Assembly (NCBI RefSeq): GCF_000716435.1
Contig: NZ_JNWO01000008.1
Coordinates: 310,001 to 374,000 of the forward strand
DNA length: 64,000 nucleotides
Reading direction: 5' to 3'
From: Streptomyces xylophagus
GTDB taxonomy: Bacteria > Actinomycetota > Actinomycetes > Streptomycetales > Streptomycetaceae
Below are positions 51,918 through 60,144 of the stretch, one piece after another; within the stretch, counting starts at the first letter, position 1, and every line of letters begins with the position of its first letter. The position numbers and the translations under genes are program-made. The notes under the pieces are model-generated. The model saw only the letters and a list, made by a program, of their open reading frames with translations, did not search any database and was not told the origin of the DNA.

Positions 51918-52673
51918 TCAGCGCTGGTAGAAGATCCGGTCCCGGTACTCCTCGAACACCCGGCCGTTCCACTCGTGGCCGCCGTCCACGTTCCCGGAGC
52001 GCAGCAGCGGCGGCTCGATGCCGCGCTCGGCCAGGGTCGCCGCCGCCGTCGCCATGACCGCCTGGAGGAGGGCGCTGGTGACGACCGTGGAGGCGGGGGC
52101 GAAGGGGGCCGGGATGGCGTCGTGGGTGAGTTCCGCGTCGCCGATCGCGATCTTCGAGTCGAGGACGACGTCGCAATGGTCCTTGAGGTAGGTCCCGGAG
52201 ACGTGCCGTGACGTCGTTTCCGAGGCGTATGCCACCGACGTCACGCCGATGACCCGGACGCCGAGGGAGCGGGCCTTCATGGCCATCTCGACCGGCAGGG
52301 CGTTGCGGCCCGACAGGGAGATGATCACCAGGGCGTCGCCGGAGCGCAGCGGTGAGGTCTCCAGGACGACGCTCGCGAGGCCGTCGACGCGCTCCAGGGC
52401 GGAGCCCAGCGTGGCCGGCATGACGTCGACGCCGACGACTCCGGGGACGGCGAGCAGGTTCATGAGGGCGAGTCCGCCCGCGCGGTAGACGATGTCCTGG
52501 GCCGCGAGCGAGGAGTGCCCGGCACCGAAGGCGAAGAGGCGCCCGCCACCGCTCACCGTGTCCGCGAGCAGCGTGCCGGCCGCCTCGACGGAGTCGGCCT
52601 CTTCGTCGCGGACCCGCTGGAGCAGGGTGATCGCGGCGTCGAAGAACTGGCCGGCAGGCGTACGGTCGCTCAT
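51918..52673 (-). CDS. SIS-domain phosphosugar-binding protein
   Basis: The 251-residue protein has a single SIS domain with FAFGAGHSSLAAQDIVYRAG near the N-terminus and VIISLSGRNALPVEMAMKAR in the phosphosugar loop. Such proteins isomerise or bind amino sugars such as N-acetylmuramic acid or glucosamine phosphates. GAGGGG stands upstream of ATG 52673. It is divergent from dmdR1, an arrangement kept in Streptomyces. A link with cell-wall sugar recycling is an inference. Confidence 0.86.
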   Translation of the reverse strand: MSDRTPAGQFFDAAITLLQRVRDEEADSVEAAGTLLADTVSGGGRLFAFGAGHSSLAAQDIVYRAGGLALMNLLAVPGVVGVDVMPATLGSALERVDGLASVVLETSPLRSGDALVIISLSGRNALPVEMAMKARSLGVRVIGVTSVAYASETTSRHVSGTYLKDHCDVVLDSKIAIGDAELTHDAIPAPFAPASTVVTSALLQAVMATAAATLAERGIEPPLLRSGNVDGGHEWNGRVFEEYRDRIFYQR

Positions 52674-52792
52674 GCGGAAGTCCCCTCGGTGAGTGTGTGT
52701 CGCGGATCACCGTGCGGTCTGGACCAAGGGGATGTCAATACGGCGGCCAGGGCGATCCGGCCCGCCGCGGAGCACGTCGGGAGGGGCGCCGC

Positions 52793-52810
52793 AGCCGGTT
52801 GTAACCGGCT
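52793..52810. promoter_or_regulatory. Perfect 18-bp palindrome in the SIS/dmdR1 divergent promoter
   Basis: AGCCGGTT-GT-AACCGGCT forms 8-bp arms around two bases. It lies 113 bp before the dmdR1 start. It does not resemble the TTAGGTTAGGCTCACCTAA-type iron box, so another regulator is likely. No protein can be named. Confidence 0.45.
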
Positions 52811-52847
52811 GGTTTCAACGGCGCGGCACGGTTGTCAGTGCTATGCG

Positions 52848-53594
52848 TCAGAATTGAGTCCAGGGCCAGCGCACGCGCCGCGGAGCCGTCGAGCTTCGGG
52901 CAGAGGTAATCGAGGGGCACGTATGTCCGGACTGATCGACACCACGGAGATGTATCTCCGCACCATCCTCGAGCTGGAGGAGGAAGGTGTGGTCCCCATG
53001 CGCGCCCGCATCGCCGAGCGGCTCGACCAGAGCGGGCCGACGGTGAGCCAGACGGTGGCGCGCATGGAGCGCGACGGTCTGGTGGCCGTGGCCAGCGACC
53101 GCCATCTGGAGCTGACGGACGAGGGCCGCCGCCTCGCCACGCGCGTGATGCGCAAGCACCGGCTCGCCGAGTGCCTGCTCGTCGACGTGATCGGCCTGGA
53201 GTGGGAGCAGGTGCACGCCGAGGCCTGCCGCTGGGAGCACGTGATGAGCGAGGCCGTGGAGCGGCGCGTGCTGGAGCTGCTGCGCCACCCCACGGAGTCG
53301 CCGTACGGCAATCCGATCCCCGGGCTCGAGGAGCTGGGCGAGAAGGACGGGGCGGACCCGTTCCTGGACGAGGGCATGGTGTCGCTGGCCGACCTCGACC
53401 CGGGCGTCGACGGCAAGACGGTCGTCGTGCGCCGGATCGGCGAGCCCATCCAGACGGACGCGCAGCTCATGTACACGCTGCGCCGGGCGGGCGTGCAGCC
53501 CGGCTCGGTGGTGAGTGTGACGGAGTCGGCGGGCGGGGTGCTGGTGGGCAGCGGCGGTGAGGCGGCCGAGCTGGAGTCGGAGATCGCCTCGCAT
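52848..53594 (-). other. Long antisense ORF over dmdR1 (adm-like)
   Basis: A 248-codon frame covers dmdR1 on the opposite strand, ending 75 bp before the dmdR1 start. In S. coelicolor an antiparallel gene, adm, overlapping dmdR1 has been reported to be expressed and to affect siderophore and antibiotic formation. In high-G+C DNA such antisense frames are also common by chance, and the His/Arg/Leu-rich product has no domain. I record it because of the precedent, not because the sequence proves translation. Confidence 0.35.
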
Positions 53595-53615
53595 GTGTTC
53601 GTCGCCAAGCGCTGA
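52923..53615 (+). CDS. dmdR1: DmdR1, iron-dependent DtxR/IdeR-family repressor
   Basis: The 230-residue protein has an N-terminal helix-turn-helix (ARIAERLDQSGPTVSQTVAR), a dimerisation/metal domain and a C-terminal SH3-like domain. The IdeR metal ligands are conserved at the same numbers: Met10, Cys102, Glu105, His106, and His79, Glu83, His98. DmdR1 represses siderophore genes (desferrioxamine, coelichelin) when Fe2+ is bound. ATG 52923 is preceded by GAGGGG. A 248-codon frame runs antisense across the whole gene. Confidence 0.95.
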   Translation: MSGLIDTTEMYLRTILELEEEGVVPMRARIAERLDQSGPTVSQTVARMERDGLVAVASDRHLELTDEGRRLATRVMRKHRLAECLLVDVIGLEWEQVHAEACRWEHVMSEAVERRVLELLRHPTESPYGNPIPGLEELGEKDGADPFLDEGMVSLADLDPGVDGKTVVVRRIGEPIQTDAQLMYTLRRAGVQPGSVVSVTESAGGVLVGSGGEAAELESEIASHVFVAKR

Positions 53616-54192
53616 CCTGTTCTTCTTCCCGGCGGGTCGTCAACTCGTGGGGCGCGAGGGGTAGTTGTGGCGTTCCGGGGAACCGGTCGACGATCTCGGC
53701 GAATCCAAGATTCAGTGCGCTGAATCGCAGCGCTCGGACGCTTCGCGTGCCAGGCTGTCGCGTGAGGCATATGACCGTGAGGGGGCGGGAGGATGTGCCG
53801 CAATCGTGGAGAGGGCCCCGGCGCCGCACGGCGCCGGGGCCTGTCCTCCCCTGTGCTGACCCGGAGCCCCGAGCTCTCAAGGTCATCCCCTTCGGACCGG
53901 TTTCCCCGAGCGGTCCGCCTCCCGCTGAAGATCTCCCCTCGGCAGCGGCGATCATTCCTTGAGCCCGGTCACTCGAACGAGGGGTGTTGCGGCCGGAAAC
54001 AGCATTTTCGAATCTGTATTCGATAACCTGTGGGTGATGAAACGCGCGGGGCGTGAGCTGTAGGAAGAGACGAGCAAGAGAAGAGACCGAAGCAAGAAGA
54101 AACGGCACGAGCGGCAGAGCGTGGTTCACAGGACCGGTGGGCTCGAAGCGGGAGCGAGCGGTCCGTGCGGAGCTAGGGGGGTGCCAGGACCA
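53616..54192 (+). other. Long intergenic region between dmdR1 and the alpha/beta hydrolase
   Basis: This 577-bp stretch holds a strong hairpin at 53814-53841, a short frame from ATG 53771 to 53962 with weak support (RBS GTGAGG only 3 bases away), and an AT-rich segment around 53997-54035 (TTTTCGAATCTGTATTCGAT) that looks like the promoter of the downstream gene. A purine-rich leader (54056-54115) precedes the hydrolase. I see no convincing gene. Confidence 0.5.
53814..53841. terminator. Terminator hairpin downstream of dmdR1
   Basis: GGCCCCGGCGCC pairs perfectly with GGCGCCGGGGCC around a GCAC loop. It lies about 200 bp after the dmdR1 stop codon. Confidence 0.75.
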
Positions 54193-55050
54193 ATGGCGCG
54201 GCGCATCGACGTGACCGGAGCAGGCGGCGTACGCCTGGCCGCATGGGAGTTCGCGGACCCTCCCAAGTCGGGGGAGATCGAGCGGGCACCCGGAGTTCTC
54301 TTACTGCACGGCCTCATGGGCCGTGCCTCGCACTGGGCGTCCACCGCCCGCTGGCTCTCCGAGCGGCACCGGGCCGTCGCGCTCGACCAGCGCGGCCACG
54401 GCCAGAGCGACAAGCCGCCGCAGGCGGCCTTCACCCGCGAGGCCTACGTCGAGGACGCGGAGGCCGCGCTGGAGCAGCTGGAGCTCGCCCCGGTCGTCCT
54501 CATCGGGCACGCGATGGGTGCGCTGACCGCGTGGCAGCTCGCGGCGAAGCGGCCCGATCTGGTGCGGGGGTTGATCATCTGTGACATGCGGGCGTCCGCG
54601 CTGGGCGCGGCCTCGCAGCGGGAGTGGTCGGACTGGTTCAAGTCGTGGCCCGTTCCCTTTGCCACGCTCGCGGATGTGCGTAAGTGGTTCGGTGAGGACG
54701 ATCCGTGGGTGGAGCGGCCGAATCCCTCCCGGGGGGAGTTCTATGCCGAGGTCATGCACGAGTCTCCCGACGGGTGGCGACCCGTGTTCGAGCCGGAGCA
54801 GATGCTGAAGTCTCGGGAGACGTGGGTGTACGACGCGCACTGGGAGGAGCTCGCTCAGGTGCAGTGTCCTGCGCTTGTGGTGCGGGGGCTTGATGGGGAG
54901 TTGGGGCGGGCTGAGGCGCAGGAGATGGTGCGGGTCCTTCCCAGGGGGGAGTATGCGGAGGTGGCTGATGCGGGCCATCTTGTGCACTACGACCAGCCCG
55001 AGGCCTGGCGGTTGGCTGTTGAGCCGTTTCTTGATGCGGTGCTGGTGTGA
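54193..55050 (+). CDS. Alpha/beta-hydrolase-fold protein with Ala at the nucleophile position
   Basis: The protein (285 residues from ATG 54193; GTG 54121 or 54181 possible) has the oxyanion motif LLLHGLMG, DQRGHGQSDKP, and a late VRGLDGELG plus GHLVHYD supplying Asp and His. The nucleophile elbow reads IGHAMGALTA, so the expected Ser is Ala107. Either it is a non-hydrolytic binding or regulatory protein, or it uses another residue. Leu37 is encoded by TTA (54301-54303), suggesting bldA-dependent translation. Confidence 0.82.
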   Translation: MARRIDVTGAGGVRLAAWEFADPPKSGEIERAPGVLLLHGLMGRASHWASTARWLSERHRAVALDQRGHGQSDKPPQAAFTREAYVEDAEAALEQLELAPVVLIGHAMGALTAWQLAAKRPDLVRGLIICDMRASALGAASQREWSDWFKSWPVPFATLADVRKWFGEDDPWVERPNPSRGEFYAEVMHESPDGWRPVFEPEQMLKSRETWVYDAHWEELAQVQCPALVVRGLDGELGRAEAQEMVRVLPRGEYAEVADAGHLVHYDQPEAWRLAVEPFLDAVLV

Positions 55051-55101
55051 GTTGGGCGCCTAGGGGGGTGGGGGGTGCGGTTGTGTGGCGAGTGCGGGTG
55101 C

Positions 55102-55134
55102 GTTGGGGCTGGTCGCGCAGTTCCCCGCGCCCCT
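55102..55134 (-). repeat. Dispersed intergenic repeat, copy 4 of 5
   Basis: Minus-strand copy: AGGGGCGCGGGGAACTGCGC then GACCAGCCCCAAC. It lies in the 114-bp convergent gap between the hydrolase and ABC-2 permease genes. Confidence 0.85.
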
Positions 55135-55164
55135 GAGGGAATCGCCTGCCCCTGAGCTGAAAAG

Positions 55165-56772
55165 TCAGCCCTTGCTTACCGCCGCCAAAATCTCCGGGAG
55201 TCGCCTTGCCGTCCCCGGTGCTGCCAATCGCAGTCCCGCGTACGTGATCGCCGCTCCGTAAGCCGCCCCCACCGGTAGCAGGACCCAGCTCCACTGGTCG
55301 CCGTTCGCGCTCACGTTGGACCAGATGGTGAGGGTGATCACGGGGGCGCAGAGGAGGGCCGCGGAGATCATGCCGCCGAAGATGGAGATCCAGGCGAGGC
55401 CGGCCTGGCCGGGGGCGACGTTTTTGTGGCTGCCCTGGGGGATGGAGTAGGGGAAGCGGGCCGAGGTCCAGGCGCCGGTGGCGAGCATCGCGCCGAGGAG
55501 GGCGAAGGAGAGGCCGAGGACCTCCGGGAGGCGTGGCCAGTCGCCGAGCATCGCTGTCGTCAGGACGGTGACGAGGGCCGCGTACGGCAGGGTGATCACC
55601 AGCAACGCGAGGGCGCGGGCGCGGAGTTCGACGTAGGCGTCCCGGGTCGTGGAGATCGTCATCGCGACCATCCAGAACGCCGAGGTGTCCTGGCCGAACT
55701 GGTTGTACATCTGGATGCCGAGCATCCCGGCGGCGAAGCACGCGAAGTAGACGGAGCCGGTGCCCTGCAACGCGTTGAACACCGGCACGATCAGGCCGAT
55801 CGCCAGCGAAGTCACCCACGCGGCCTTGGTCTTGGGGTCGCGCCAGACGTAGCGCAGGCTGCGTTCCATGACCGTGCCGGTGCGGCCGGACGGGAGGAGA
55901 CGGGCCAGGCCGCCGGCGGCTGTCCTGTCCTTCGCGGCCGGTTCGGCGGACTGGAGGGTGGAGCCGTCCGGCGCGGTCATCAGCCGGGTCAGCGTGCGCG
56001 ACCAGAGGGTCAGCAGGGCGGCCAATGCGCCGACGGACAGGGCGAGTTGGGTGCACGCCAGGCCGTAGGAACCCCTGCTCACCGAGTCCACCGCGCCGAC
56101 CGCCGACGCGGGCGGCACCCAGCGCAACACCTCGCCTGCCGGGTCGAGTTGGGCCAGTCCGGATGAACCCAGGCGCTGTGCACCGAAGTTGACCAACTGC
56201 GCCCCGACCGCGATCACCAGCCCGCTCAGCACCGCGAGGTCCCGCCCCTTCCTGCTGGTCAGCAGGCGGATGTTGGCGGCGGCGACGGCCCGCGCGAGGG
56301 CCACGCAGATCAGCAGGGAGAGCGGGAGCGCCAGGACCGCCGTGACGTACGCGGCGGCGCCGTGCGCGACCGCGATCACCGAACCGAGCAGCAGCACCAG
56401 CGTGAACAGCGGCCCGATGCCGACCAACGAGGCCGCCAGCAGTGCCCGTACCAAGGGTTGGGGCCGAAGTGGCAGCATCACCAGGCGAGTCGGGTCGAGG
56501 GTCTCGTCGCCGGACGGGAAGAACAGCGGCATCACCGCCCAGCCCAACCCCAGTACCGCCACGAGGAGTACGACCACGGAGTCCGCGTGCGCGTCCCCGC
56601 GCAGCGAGATCAGGCCGAGCAACTGGAGCGCCGCGAACAGCAGCGCCACCACCGCCGACGCGACATACGCGGCCCGCCGACCACCGGACTGCCGTAGACC
56701 ATTGCGCAACAACGACAGCTTCAGCCGTACGACGACGGGGGTGATCGATGCGGATGTCGTGGCGTCGCTCAT
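55165..56772 (-). CDS. ABC-2-type transporter membrane protein
   Basis: The 535-residue protein has about 12-14 membrane helices with long conserved stretches such as DETLDPTRLVMLPLRPQPLV and RSLRYVWRDPKTKAAWVTSL. ATG 56772 overlaps the stop of the ATPase gene (ATGA). The pair resembles large actinobacterial ABC-2 exporters of unknown substrate. The open frame continues upstream in the antisense of other frames and is not used. Confidence 0.86.
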   Translation of the reverse strand: MSDATTSASITPVVVRLKLSLLRNGLRQSGGRRAAYVASAVVALLFAALQLLGLISLRGDAHADSVVVLLVAVLGLGWAVMPLFFPSGDETLDPTRLVMLPLRPQPLVRALLAASLVGIGPLFTLVLLLGSVIAVAHGAAAYVTAVLALPLSLLICVALARAVAAANIRLLTSRKGRDLAVLSGLVIAVGAQLVNFGAQRLGSSGLAQLDPAGEVLRWVPPASAVGAVDSVSRGSYGLACTQLALSVGALAALLTLWSRTLTRLMTAPDGSTLQSAEPAAKDRTAAGGLARLLPSGRTGTVMERSLRYVWRDPKTKAAWVTSLAIGLIVPVFNALQGTGSVYFACFAAGMLGIQMYNQFGQDTSAFWMVAMTISTTRDAYVELRARALALLVITLPYAALVTVLTTAMLGDWPRLPEVLGLSFALLGAMLATGAWTSARFPYSIPQGSHKNVAPGQAGLAWISIFGGMISAALLCAPVITLTIWSNVSANGDQWSWVLLPVGAAYGAAITYAGLRLAAPGTARRLPEILAAVSKG

Positions 56773-57542
56773 CGGGTGCCGCCGCCCAGCCAGTCGAGGT
56801 CGGAGCCGTGGTCGCGGGCACCGGCGCCGACGAGTTCGAGGAACGCCTGCTGGAGGGTGGGTGCTTCGCCGCGCACCTCGGCGAGGGTGCCCTGGGCGCG
56901 GATGCGGCCGGCGGCCATCACGGCGACCCAGTCGCAGAGGGACTCGACGAGTTCCATGACGTGGGAGGAGAAGACGACGGTGGCGCCGGAGGCGGTGTAG
57001 CGCTCCAGGACGCCCCGGATGGTCTGCGCGGAGACCGGGTCGACGCCCTCGAACGGCTCGTCCAGGAACAGGACTTCGGGATTGTGGAGGAGTGCGGCGG
57101 CGAGCCCGATCTTCTTGCGCATACCGGTCGAGTAGTCGACGACGAGCTTGTGCTGCGCCCCGGCCAGGTCGAGCACGTCCAGCAACTGCGTGGCCCGCTT
57201 GTCCACCTCGGCCCCGGGCAGCCCCCGCAACCGCCCGCTGTAGCCGAGGAGTTCCCGTCCCGAGAGTCGTTCGAAGAGCCGAAGCCCTTCCGGCAACACC
57301 CCGATCCGCGCCTTCACGGCCACGGGGTCCGCCCACACGTCGTGCCCGACGACCTCGACGGACCCCTGATCGGGCCGCAGCAACCCGGTCACCATGGAGA
57401 GAGTCGTGGTCTTCCCGGCCCCATTGGGCCCAACAAGCCCGATGAACTTGCCCGAGGGCAACTCCAGATCAATCCCGGCAACAGCTACTTGCTGCCCGAA
57501 CCGCTTCCAGAGCCCACGCACACGCACGGCAGCAGACGTCAT
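56769..57542 (-). CDS. ABC transporter ATP-binding protein
   Basis: The 257-residue ATPase has Walker [10 protein letters not shown] (38-46), Walker B VLFLDEP, and a signature reading YSTGMRKK, with STG in place of SGG, as often seen in ABC-2 exporters. It is the first gene of the pair with the membrane protein. GAGGT stands directly before the ATG. The exported substrate is unknown. Confidence 0.9.
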   Translation of the reverse strand: MTSAAVRVRGLWKRFGQQVAVAGIDLELPSGKFIGLVGPNGAGKTTTLSMVTGLLRPDQGSVEVVGHDVWADPVAVKARIGVLPEGLRLFERLSGRELLGYSGRLRGLPGAEVDKRATQLLDVLDLAGAQHKLVVDYSTGMRKKIGLAAALLHNPEVLFLDEPFEGVDPVSAQTIRGVLERYTASGATVVFSSHVMELVESLCDWVAVMAAGRIRAQGTLAEVRGEAPTLQQAFLELVGAGARDHGSDLDWLGGGTR

Positions 57543-57575
57543 ACCTCGCAGCCTACGGTCAGGTGCCCCACCTAA

Positions 57576-57602
57576 GGGGCGCGGGGAACTGCGCGCTCAG
57601 CC
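57576..57602 (+). repeat. Dispersed intergenic repeat, copy 5 of 5
   Basis: GGGGCGCGGGGAACTGCGCG then CTCAGCC, with a small change from the ACCAGCC of other copies. It lies between the ABC ATPase start and the primase/polymerase-domain gene end. Confidence 0.8.
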
Positions 57603-57627
57603 CCCACCGAGCCCGCACCCGCCAACG

Positions 57628-58281
57628 CTACCGATCCCGCCCACACGCATAGGCGAGCGGCGAGATCAACTCCTCCGCATCCGGCAGCCAACGGTTCGCA
57701 GCGGTAGGCCGACAAGCCCACTGCACAGCCCCGCGAGACCCGAACCGAGTAGGCGGCGCGGCCACATACCCACCCTCACCCAGCACCACAAGATCAAGGG
57801 AAGCAGGCGCCCACCCGATCTTCCGCACCAGATCCGGCACCTTCACCGAAGCCCCGGGCAGTACGAAGAACTCCATCCGCCGCGCCGGAGTCAACGTCAC
57901 AGGACCCAGCGTCAACTCCATGCGCTCCATCCGGGCCAGCGCGAGAAACCCCGAACTCTCCGGGACGGAAATCGCGTCGAACGTACGCCCCGTAGGCAAC
58001 AGAATCGAAGACGCCGGCTGCTTCTGCCACATCCGCCGCGCGACCGTCGCACTGCCCGTCGCCTGCGTCGCCCAGTCCTCACGCGCCGGATGTGCGCCGG
58101 GTGCGGCGCACGCGGGGTCGCCGCACGAGCAGTGCTGCACCCCGTCGACGGCTTCCAGCCACGTGCCGGGGAAGACGTCCCAGTGGCGCTCCTCGGCGTA
58201 GCGTACGGCTGTCTCCAGCAGCGATTCCCCGCGCTGCTTCGGAATCTGAGCGGCTTCGGTGCCCGCGATCGTCTCTTCCAC
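57628..58281 (-). CDS. Bifunctional primase/polymerase-domain protein, probably degenerate
   Basis: The 217-residue protein has the Streptomyces prim-pol N-terminal layout: LLETAVRYAEERHWDVFPGT, a Cys/His cluster (CSCGDPACAAPGAHP) and LLPTGRTFDAISVPES. Active archaeo-eukaryotic primase-like proteins have a DxD there; FDAIS keeps only the first Asp, so activity is doubtful. It is a stand-alone protein with no helicase. The start is unclear (GTG 58281 chosen; 58290 and 58305 possible). Confidence 0.75.
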   Translation of the reverse strand: MEETIAGTEAAQIPKQRGESLLETAVRYAEERHWDVFPGTWLEAVDGVQHCSCGDPACAAPGAHPAREDWATQATGSATVARRMWQKQPASSILLPTGRTFDAISVPESSGFLALARMERMELTLGPVTLTPARRMEFFVLPGASVKVPDLVRKIGWAPASLDLVVLGEGGYVAAPPTRFGSRGAVQWACRPTAANRWLPDAEELISPLAYACGRDR

Positions 58282-58546
58282 GCCCAACACAACTCCCGCA
58301 CCCACCTGGAGTTACGGGGGTAGCGCGCGCGGGGGAGGAGCATCGATTCCGCAACTGGGGCGCATGGAGGCATGTGCGGGGGCGCGCGGGAGGAACGACG
58401 GCGGGAGTTGGGTAGCCACCTGTGGGGCGGGCACCAGCTTTTACCCCGGCATTCCTCGCATGCTTCGCATTTTCGCCATGTTCGCTGGGCATTGATCTTC
58501 ACGGCCGGATCTTTTCGCTTCAGGGGTTGTTCCCAGGGGGTACGCC

Positions 58547-59932
58547 ATGGCCGCAAGGCCACTTGTCGCGCGGCAGCCGAACGAACGGCTGCAGGCGCTC
58601 ATCCAGGAGGCGGGGTGCTCGAACGCCGGGCTGGCCCGCCGGGTCAACATGTGCGGCGCCGAGCACGGTCTCGACCTGCGCTACGACAAGACGTCCGTGG
58701 CCCGTTGGCTGCGGGGACAGCAGCCGCGCGGGCGGGCCCCGGCGATCATCGCCGAGGCGCTGGGCCGCAAGCTGGGCCGTACGGTCACGATCGACGAGAT
58801 CGGCATGGCCAACGGCAAGAACCTCGCGTCGGGTGTGGGCCTGCAGTTCTCGCCGACCGTCCTCGGGGCCATCGAGCAGGTGTGTGAGCTGTGGCGCAGT
58901 GACGTGGGGCGCCGGGACTTCCTGTCCGGTTCGTCGGTCGCCGCGTCCGCGCTGGTCGAGCCGAGCCGTGACTGGCTGATCTCCTCGCCGGACTCGCAGG
59001 TCGCCCGCGCGGCGGGACCGCGGGTGGGCCAGTCCGACGTGGCGGCCGTGCGCGCGATGACGCAGGCGCTCAGCGAGTTGGACCACCAGTACGGCAGCGG
59101 GCATGTGCGCCCGGTCGTCGTGCACTACCTCAACAGTGTCGTCTCCGGGCTGCTCGCGGGGTCGTACCGGGAGGCCGTGGGGCGTGAACTGTTCGCCGCC
59201 GTCGCCCGGTTGACGGAACTCGCCGGCTACATGGCCGTCGACACCGGTCAACCCGGCCTGGCCCAGCGGTACTACATCCAGGCGCTGCGCCTCGCCCAGG
59301 CGGCCGGGGACCGGGGATACGGCGGGTACGTGCTCGCCGCGTCCATGAGTCACCTCGCCGCGCAGCTCGGAAACCCGCGTGAGATCGCGCAGTTGGCGCG
59401 GGCGGCGCAGGAGGGGGCGCGCGGGCGCGTGACCCCGCGGGCCGAGGCGATGTTCTACGCGGCGGAGGCGCGCGGGCACGCCCTGATGGGTGACGCGCGG
59501 TCGGCACAGCTGGCGTCGGGGCGCGCGGTGAGCGCGCTGGACGCGGCGGATCCGTCGTCCGGGGACGACCCGGCGTGGATCGGGCACTTCGACGAGGCGT
59601 ATCTCGCCGACGAGTTGGCGCACTGCCACCGCGACCTGGGGCAGGCCGAGGCGGCGGCCAGGTGCGCGCAGGAGTCCCTGGACGGGCACCCGGAGTCACG
59701 GGCGCGCCGCCGGGCCATCGGGTACGTGCTGCTGGCGAGCGCGCAGGTGCAGCAGCGCGAGGTCGAGCAGGCCTGCAACACGGGCCTGAAAGCAGTGGAG
59801 TTGCTCGGCTCGCTGCGGTCCAACCGGGGCGCCGAGTATCTGGACGACTTCCAGCAGCGCCTGGAGCCGTACCGGGACGAGCCGGTGGTGAGGGAGTTCG
59901 GGGCGCGGATGGAGTTGCAGGCCGCCGCGTGA
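58547..59932 (+). CDS. Helix-turn-helix/TPR regulator (NsdA-like)
   Basis: The 461-residue protein has an N-terminal DNA-binding-like region (RLQALIQEAGCSNAGLARRV, then DKTSVARWLRGQQPRGRAP) and an alpha-solenoid of TPR-like repeats (AQRYYIQALRLAQAAGDRGY, AAARCAQESL). This layout is shared by Streptomyces regulators of development and antibiotic production such as NsdA. The exact ortholog is not certain. GGGGG stands before ATG 58547. Confidence 0.8.
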   Translation: MAARPLVARQPNERLQALIQEAGCSNAGLARRVNMCGAEHGLDLRYDKTSVARWLRGQQPRGRAPAIIAEALGRKLGRTVTIDEIGMANGKNLASGVGLQFSPTVLGAIEQVCELWRSDVGRRDFLSGSSVAASALVEPSRDWLISSPDSQVARAAGPRVGQSDVAAVRAMTQALSELDHQYGSGHVRPVVVHYLNSVVSGLLAGSYREAVGRELFAAVARLTELAGYMAVDTGQPGLAQRYYIQALRLAQAAGDRGYGGYVLAASMSHLAAQLGNPREIAQLARAAQEGARGRVTPRAEAMFYAAEARGHALMGDARSAQLASGRAVSALDAADPSSGDDPAWIGHFDEAYLADELAHCHRDLGQAEAAARCAQESLDGHPESRARRRAIGYVLLASAQVQQREVEQACNTGLKAVELLGSLRSNRGAEYLDDFQQRLEPYRDEPVVREFGARMELQAAA

Positions 59933-60144
59933 ACAGGGAGTGAACGAAGCTTCTGGTGGTCTTCCGGTGGTGAAAGGGGGGCGTACAGCGGGATTTGGAG
60001 CGGTTGTTGGGGCGGATGAGGTCCCGGAGCTGTTACCGGGGTCACAAGTGGAGAGGTCCAGTCCAGTGCTGCGTGGCACCGGGCTCGGGGTACCCGGTAG
60101 CGTGAGCCGACGATCCCGAAGGTCCCCCATTCGTAGGAGTCCCG

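Noticed and set aside
53771..53962. 63-codon frame downstream of dmdR1
   Set aside because: It spans a strong terminator hairpin and has a poorly spaced ribosome binding site; I could not support it as a gene.
54752..56821. 689-codon minus-strand open frame across the hydrolase and permease genes
   Set aside because: It is an out-of-frame shadow of the ABC-2 permease gene, rich in Arg/Pro/Gly with no domain, typical of high-G+C DNA.
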